42,442 nt of DNA, taken from assembly GCA_027491735.1 (NCBI GenBank), contig JAOZGP010000032.1, positions 1 to 42,442 on the forward strand. Reading direction: 5' to 3'. The position numbers were made by a program, and so were the translations under genes. Positions 39,801 through 42,442 of the stretch are shown piece by piece. The notes under the pieces are model-generated. The model worked only from the letters and a program-made list of their open reading frames with translations. It searched no databases and was not told the DNA's origin. Every line of letters starts with the position of its first letter. Positions within the stretch are counted from its first letter, which is position 1. Source of the stretch: Thermoproteota archaeon. Lineage in GTDB: Archaea; Korarchaeota; Korarchaeia; Korarchaeales; Korarchaeaceae.

Positions 39801-40553
39801 ACCACCCAGAAACCTCATTCACATCATCAAAAACTGCATTGAAATCAGGCAGATCCTTTAACTGATGCCTGAGCGAGCTTTCCCAGGCATTTCTGAAATC
39901 CTCTTTTCTGTTCAATAAACCATCAAAATCAGGTTCAACTCCTTTAAACCTGGACTTTTGGTTCACAGCAGAAACATCAAGCCCGAGTTTTGAAAGATAC
40001 CATACATCATATAAGTCTCTTGGTCTCATTCTCTGAAATAATGCCCTGATCTTCTCTGCAAAGATCTCCTGAAGTGTGTAAGTCAAAACTTCTGCATTGC
40101 AGTCATCAGAATAAGGATGGATGATTTTTCTTCTCTCCAGCGGGAGAAGTATAACTTCATTCTCCCTTTTTGTTATGTCTATTTTTATCCTTAAGGGATT
40201 GCCTGCTCTTCTCAGAATTCTAAAATAGACTGCAACCTCATATCCGTTCTCGACTTCCCTAAACTTAATGTCCTCATCAAAATCAATTCCACTCCTCCTT
40301 TTTGCCTCTCTCACAGCTTTAACAATTAATTCCTTTACTTTATCTACTTCCATATCTTCAAGCAATGTGAAATCCAGATCATCTGAGAATCTATAATCTC
40401 CAATATACACCTTCCTAATGCCTGTTCCACCTTTTAACGCCATATTAAGCGATAGAGAAGATAAAAGCCAGTTTTGAGCGTAATCTCCTCAACAGTAGTT
40501 TCCGGCACACCACTTTTCCTTGCAAACTCCCTTATTTCAAGTTCGGGGATCAT
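39784..40553 (-). pseudogene. AbiEii-type nucleotidyltransferase toxin, frameshifted
   Basis: A nucleotidyltransferase of the AbiEii family. ALKGGTGIRKVY and FSDDLDF (GG...DxD) are the catalytic motifs, followed by TLQEIFAEKIRALFQRMRPR and the DLYDVWYL helix. The complete gene begins at the ATG at 40553, overlapping the AbiEi stop (ATGA), and encodes MIPELEIREFARKSGVPETT. A one-base deletion near 40485-40490 then shifts the frame; restoring one A would give VERDYAQNWLLSSL and join the rest. The remaining frame can start only at an internal ATG (40443) and lacks about 37 N-terminal residues. The C-terminal WCAMGK looks unlike the family and may mark a junction. Confidence 0.75.
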
Positions 40554-41296
40554 TCTAACTCACCGATGTCAAGGTTGATTATCAACCTCCACCTGCCATT
40601 AGCTTTGCCCTTCTTAGGCATCGTAGGATCAAGAAGCAGGTAATTCTTCGCCCTAACTTCAGGCAGACCAATCTGCAGGCCAAGAACATCACACAGGTAA
40701 CCAAGCCTTCTTATAACTCCAGAATTTCCGATTTTTAGGGCATATCCTGATAATTTTTCAAAATCAAATTCACCATTACTTAAAGCCTTTGCAACCTCAA
40801 TCACTCCCCCGCAGTATTTTGGCTTATCCAGACAATCAACGATTGTTTTTTCTCTGTCTGTCACATTAACCTGAAATTCATCAAGCCATACTCTCTCAAT
40901 CCCAAAGAGCTTCTCTTCCTTTATTTTAACAATCTTATACCTTACCCCAAATATCTCCAATTCCTGCCTCTTCTTCCTCGAAGTTGTTTGAACAAAAAAA
41001 GTTGTGGGTATTTGCTCCGTTAAGCCATGATAGTTGAGGGCTGACCAGTAGGCAATCGCCGATGGATTTACAAGCAAGGAACCAATAACGAATTCGTTCA
41101 GTGTGTATTCTCCCCTCCTCGCACCAAGCGGTATCACCATGTATTTGCCTTTCTCTATTCTCTCAACCCATCCCTTCTTTTCCAATCTTGAAAGGAGGAC
41201 CTTCAGAACATTCTTATCGATACCGCTGATTTTCACAGCTTCTTCAACCGTGAATACCTTCTTTCTTGCTAATTCATCAAGCATCTTTATTCTCAT
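40550..41296 (-). CDS. AbiEi-type antitoxin and autorepressor
   Basis: A 248-residue protein of the AbiEi family, the antitoxin of the AbiE toxin-antitoxin system. Residues about 1-60 form a winged helix-turn-helix (VEEAVKISGIDKNVLKVLLS then EKGWVERIEKGKYMVIP). The rest is the larger antitoxin domain with NPSAIAYWSALNYHGLTEQI. The frame is intact. It ends in an ATGA overlap with the toxin gene. In studied AbiE systems the antitoxin represses its own promoter by binding inverted repeats; one such repeat is present at 41302-41337. Confidence 0.82.
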   Translation of the reverse strand: MRIKMLDELARKKVFTVEEAVKISGIDKNVLKVLLSRLEKKGWVERIEKGKYMVIPLGARRGEYTLNEFVIGSLLVNPSAIAYWSALNYHGLTEQIPTTFFVQTTSRKKRQELEIFGVRYKIVKIKEEKLFGIERVWLDEFQVNVTDREKTIVDCLDKPKYCGGVIEVAKALSNGEFDFEKLSGYALKIGNSGVIRRLGYLCDVLGLQIGLPEVRAKNYLLLDPTMPKKGKANGRWRLIINLDIGELE

Positions 41297-41301
41297 TTTG
41301 A

Positions 41302-41337
41302 TACACCATAATTAACAATTCTGTTAACTTTGGTGTA
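41302..41337. promoter_or_regulatory. Inverted repeat, probable AbiE operator
   Basis: Two 16-base arms (TACACCATAATTAACA and the reverse complement of TACACCAAAGTTAACA) agree at 14 of 16 positions around a four-base spacer. The repeat ends six bases before the AbiEi ATG and overlaps an AT-rich promoter-like stretch, so bound antitoxin would block initiation. The right arm contains the stop codon of the RAMP pseudogene. Confidence 0.65.
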
Positions 41338-42426
41338 TGATGTTGAGAATTTCCTTAACTTCATTGCTTTTGAAACCATCTACCTTGATGTCATTATTGT
41401 TTATTTGTTCAACAACTCCGAAACCGCTCGACTTTTTGGCTGAAAAGCCGATTTCGTAAAACATCTTTCGCAGTGCTTTTGATAGAAATTCTAAATCCTT
41501 TTGAACTTCTGATTTTTCATGTTCTTGAGCGTTGGGATTTATTCTAAATTCGTTAAACTTTCCTTTAGCTATTAAGTCGAATGGGTAGTAGAGCAATCTG
41601 AACACACCTTCCGCTCTTTCAGGAACTGTTTCAAAGTAAATTGGTCCTTTCACAGGTGTTCTGGTTTCTCTGCTTAGAGGTGTTATAACATCAAGTGAGA
41701 TCTCTTCAAAGAAGGTTGGGTAGAAGAACAGCCTTCCAGATCTTGAGGGAATATCTTTTGAAACGATTTTTTCGTCAATAAGCCACTTATCAAATTCTTT
41801 GTTAATCTTGTCGATTTCTTCTTTTAGCTTTTTCCCTGCTGGAAGCTCTCCTTCTATCGCCAGCAAACACAACTTTCCCAAATACTCTTCCTGGGAATCT
41901 TTTTCGTTACCGAACAGCTTTACAATCCTCACTCTTTCCCTGAATACAGTTTCCTTATCGAGTTTTGATTTGTTCAGTTTTTCGTGTATCTAATCCTCAA
42001 AAACCTTTATTGCAGCGAACCTCAAAGCTCCTTTCTATGTTGTCGCCCTAACCATCGGAAGCTTGAAGACCTTGTCTTTTACGGTTGGATTATCTATTAT
42101 GTAGAATTCATCGTCGTCTCTGCTGAGGTATGGTTTTTTGAGGATGAATTTGATTTGAATGTAGGTTGAATATTTTGGTAAACCACTATTTGTGATTTTT
42201 AATGTAGTATCTGCAAGCTGTTTTTTTATTCTTTAACGTTATTCTCCACTTCTTTTGTTTAAACCAGTTCATGTATCTTTCTCTTGCTCTCTCCTTAATT
42301 TTTATTAAGCATCAACAAGTGCGACCTAAGCCATAACTCTTCTATGTCGATTCTTTCCAATACCTGAAAGTTAACTCCGTATTTACTGTCCCAAAACCAA
42401 GAATAGATATCATATACATCATTCAT
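41324..42426 (-). pseudogene. Type III CRISPR RAMP (Cas7-superfamily) pseudogene
   Basis: From an ATG at 42426 (after GAGGTGAG) the minus strand encodes a RAMP protein in three frames. It begins MNDVYDIYSWFWDSKYGVNF, shifts near 42299-42303 (A5 run) and near 42221-42227 (A7 run on the minus strand). It then continues through YSTYIQIKFILKKPYLSRDD and KLPMVRATT-stop-KGALRFAAIKV. Two in-frame TAG codons (42035-42037 and 41990-41992) stand where tryptophan would fit. The intact last part (to 41324) has RSGRLFFYPTFFEEI, TRTPVKGPIYFETVPE and the glycine-rich end SAKKSSGFGVVEQ. The exact RAMP subfamily is not settled; it probably belonged with the Cas10/Csx11 fragment downstream. Confidence 0.72.
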
Positions 42427-42442
42427 TCTTACTCACCTCTAA

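Noticed and set aside
41799..42169. Plus-strand short frames over the RAMP pseudogene
   Set aside because: They are antisense shadows; the minus strand carries the recognisable protein sequence.
41324..42426. UAG as pyrrolysine or another recoded amino acid
   Set aside because: The codons sit where tryptophan fits, two frameshifts also break the gene, and nothing in the window suggests pyl genes.
38667..42442. CRISPR repeat array
   Set aside because: No regularly spaced repeats of 24-40 bases are visible anywhere in the island despite the cas-like remnants.

Overview
The window is archaeal. Evidence includes archaeal/eukaryotic-type ribosomal proteins (L18e, L21e, L40e, S8e, S30e), aIF5A, SRP54/SRP19, Nop5-fibrillarin, Gar1, Pus10, Trm1, a thermosome, isopentenyl phosphate kinase, a class I CCA-adding enzyme and TATA-type promoters. 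S30e and the overall gene set fit a thermophilic TACK-type lineage (a korarchaeote-like organism is my best guess, not proven) better than a euryarchaeote. Most backbone genes start with TTG or GTG, are packed with 1-20 base overlaps, and several operon-leading genes look leaderless (TATA about 26-32 bases before the start codon).

Layout. 1-373: the 3' part of an unidentified structured RNA and tRNA-Ser(GGA). 518-5980 (+): a translation/secretion/transcription operon (L18e, L13, S9, aIF5A, SRP54, Pus10, L21e, RpoF, DUF655). 5969-11502: isopentenyl phosphate kinase, a PIN-ATPase, NMN adenylyltransferase and a nitrilase-Nudix-radical SAM operon. 11694-17257 (+): DUF763, PheS, PheT, enolase. 17199-22462 (-): CCA enzyme, phosphohexuloisomerase, GlmS and a surface-anchored protein. 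22526-27778 (+): DUF460, S30e, Nop5, fibrillarin, Trm1. 34582-27746 (-): thermosome, four membrane or surface genes that look like two paralogous pairs, then S8e, SRP19 and Gar1. 34724-38666: MTA phosphorylase, small zinc and winged-helix proteins, L40e, divergent sucD and sucC, and three tRNAs (Arg, Lys, and an intron-containing Gly).

From about 38.7 kb the character changes. After tRNA-Gly comes about 550 bases with no gene, then AT-richer, ATG-initiated DNA: a ribbon-helix-helix gene, a truncated Holliday-junction-nuclease-like gene, an AbiE-type toxin-antitoxin unit with a near-perfect inverted repeat in its promoter, and two remnants of a type III CRISPR effector module. The remnants are an N-terminal Cas10/Csx11-like HD fragment and a RAMP (Cas7-superfamily) pseudogene with two amber codons and two homopolymer frameshifts. 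I read this as a decayed, laterally acquired defence/mobile island next to tRNA genes. No CRISPR repeat array is visible.

The backbone links translation, RNA modification (C/D and H/ACA RNP proteins, Pus10, Trm1, CCA addition) and protein targeting. The most unusual backbone element is the four-gene surface-polymer-like cluster inserted between the thermosome and S8e genes.
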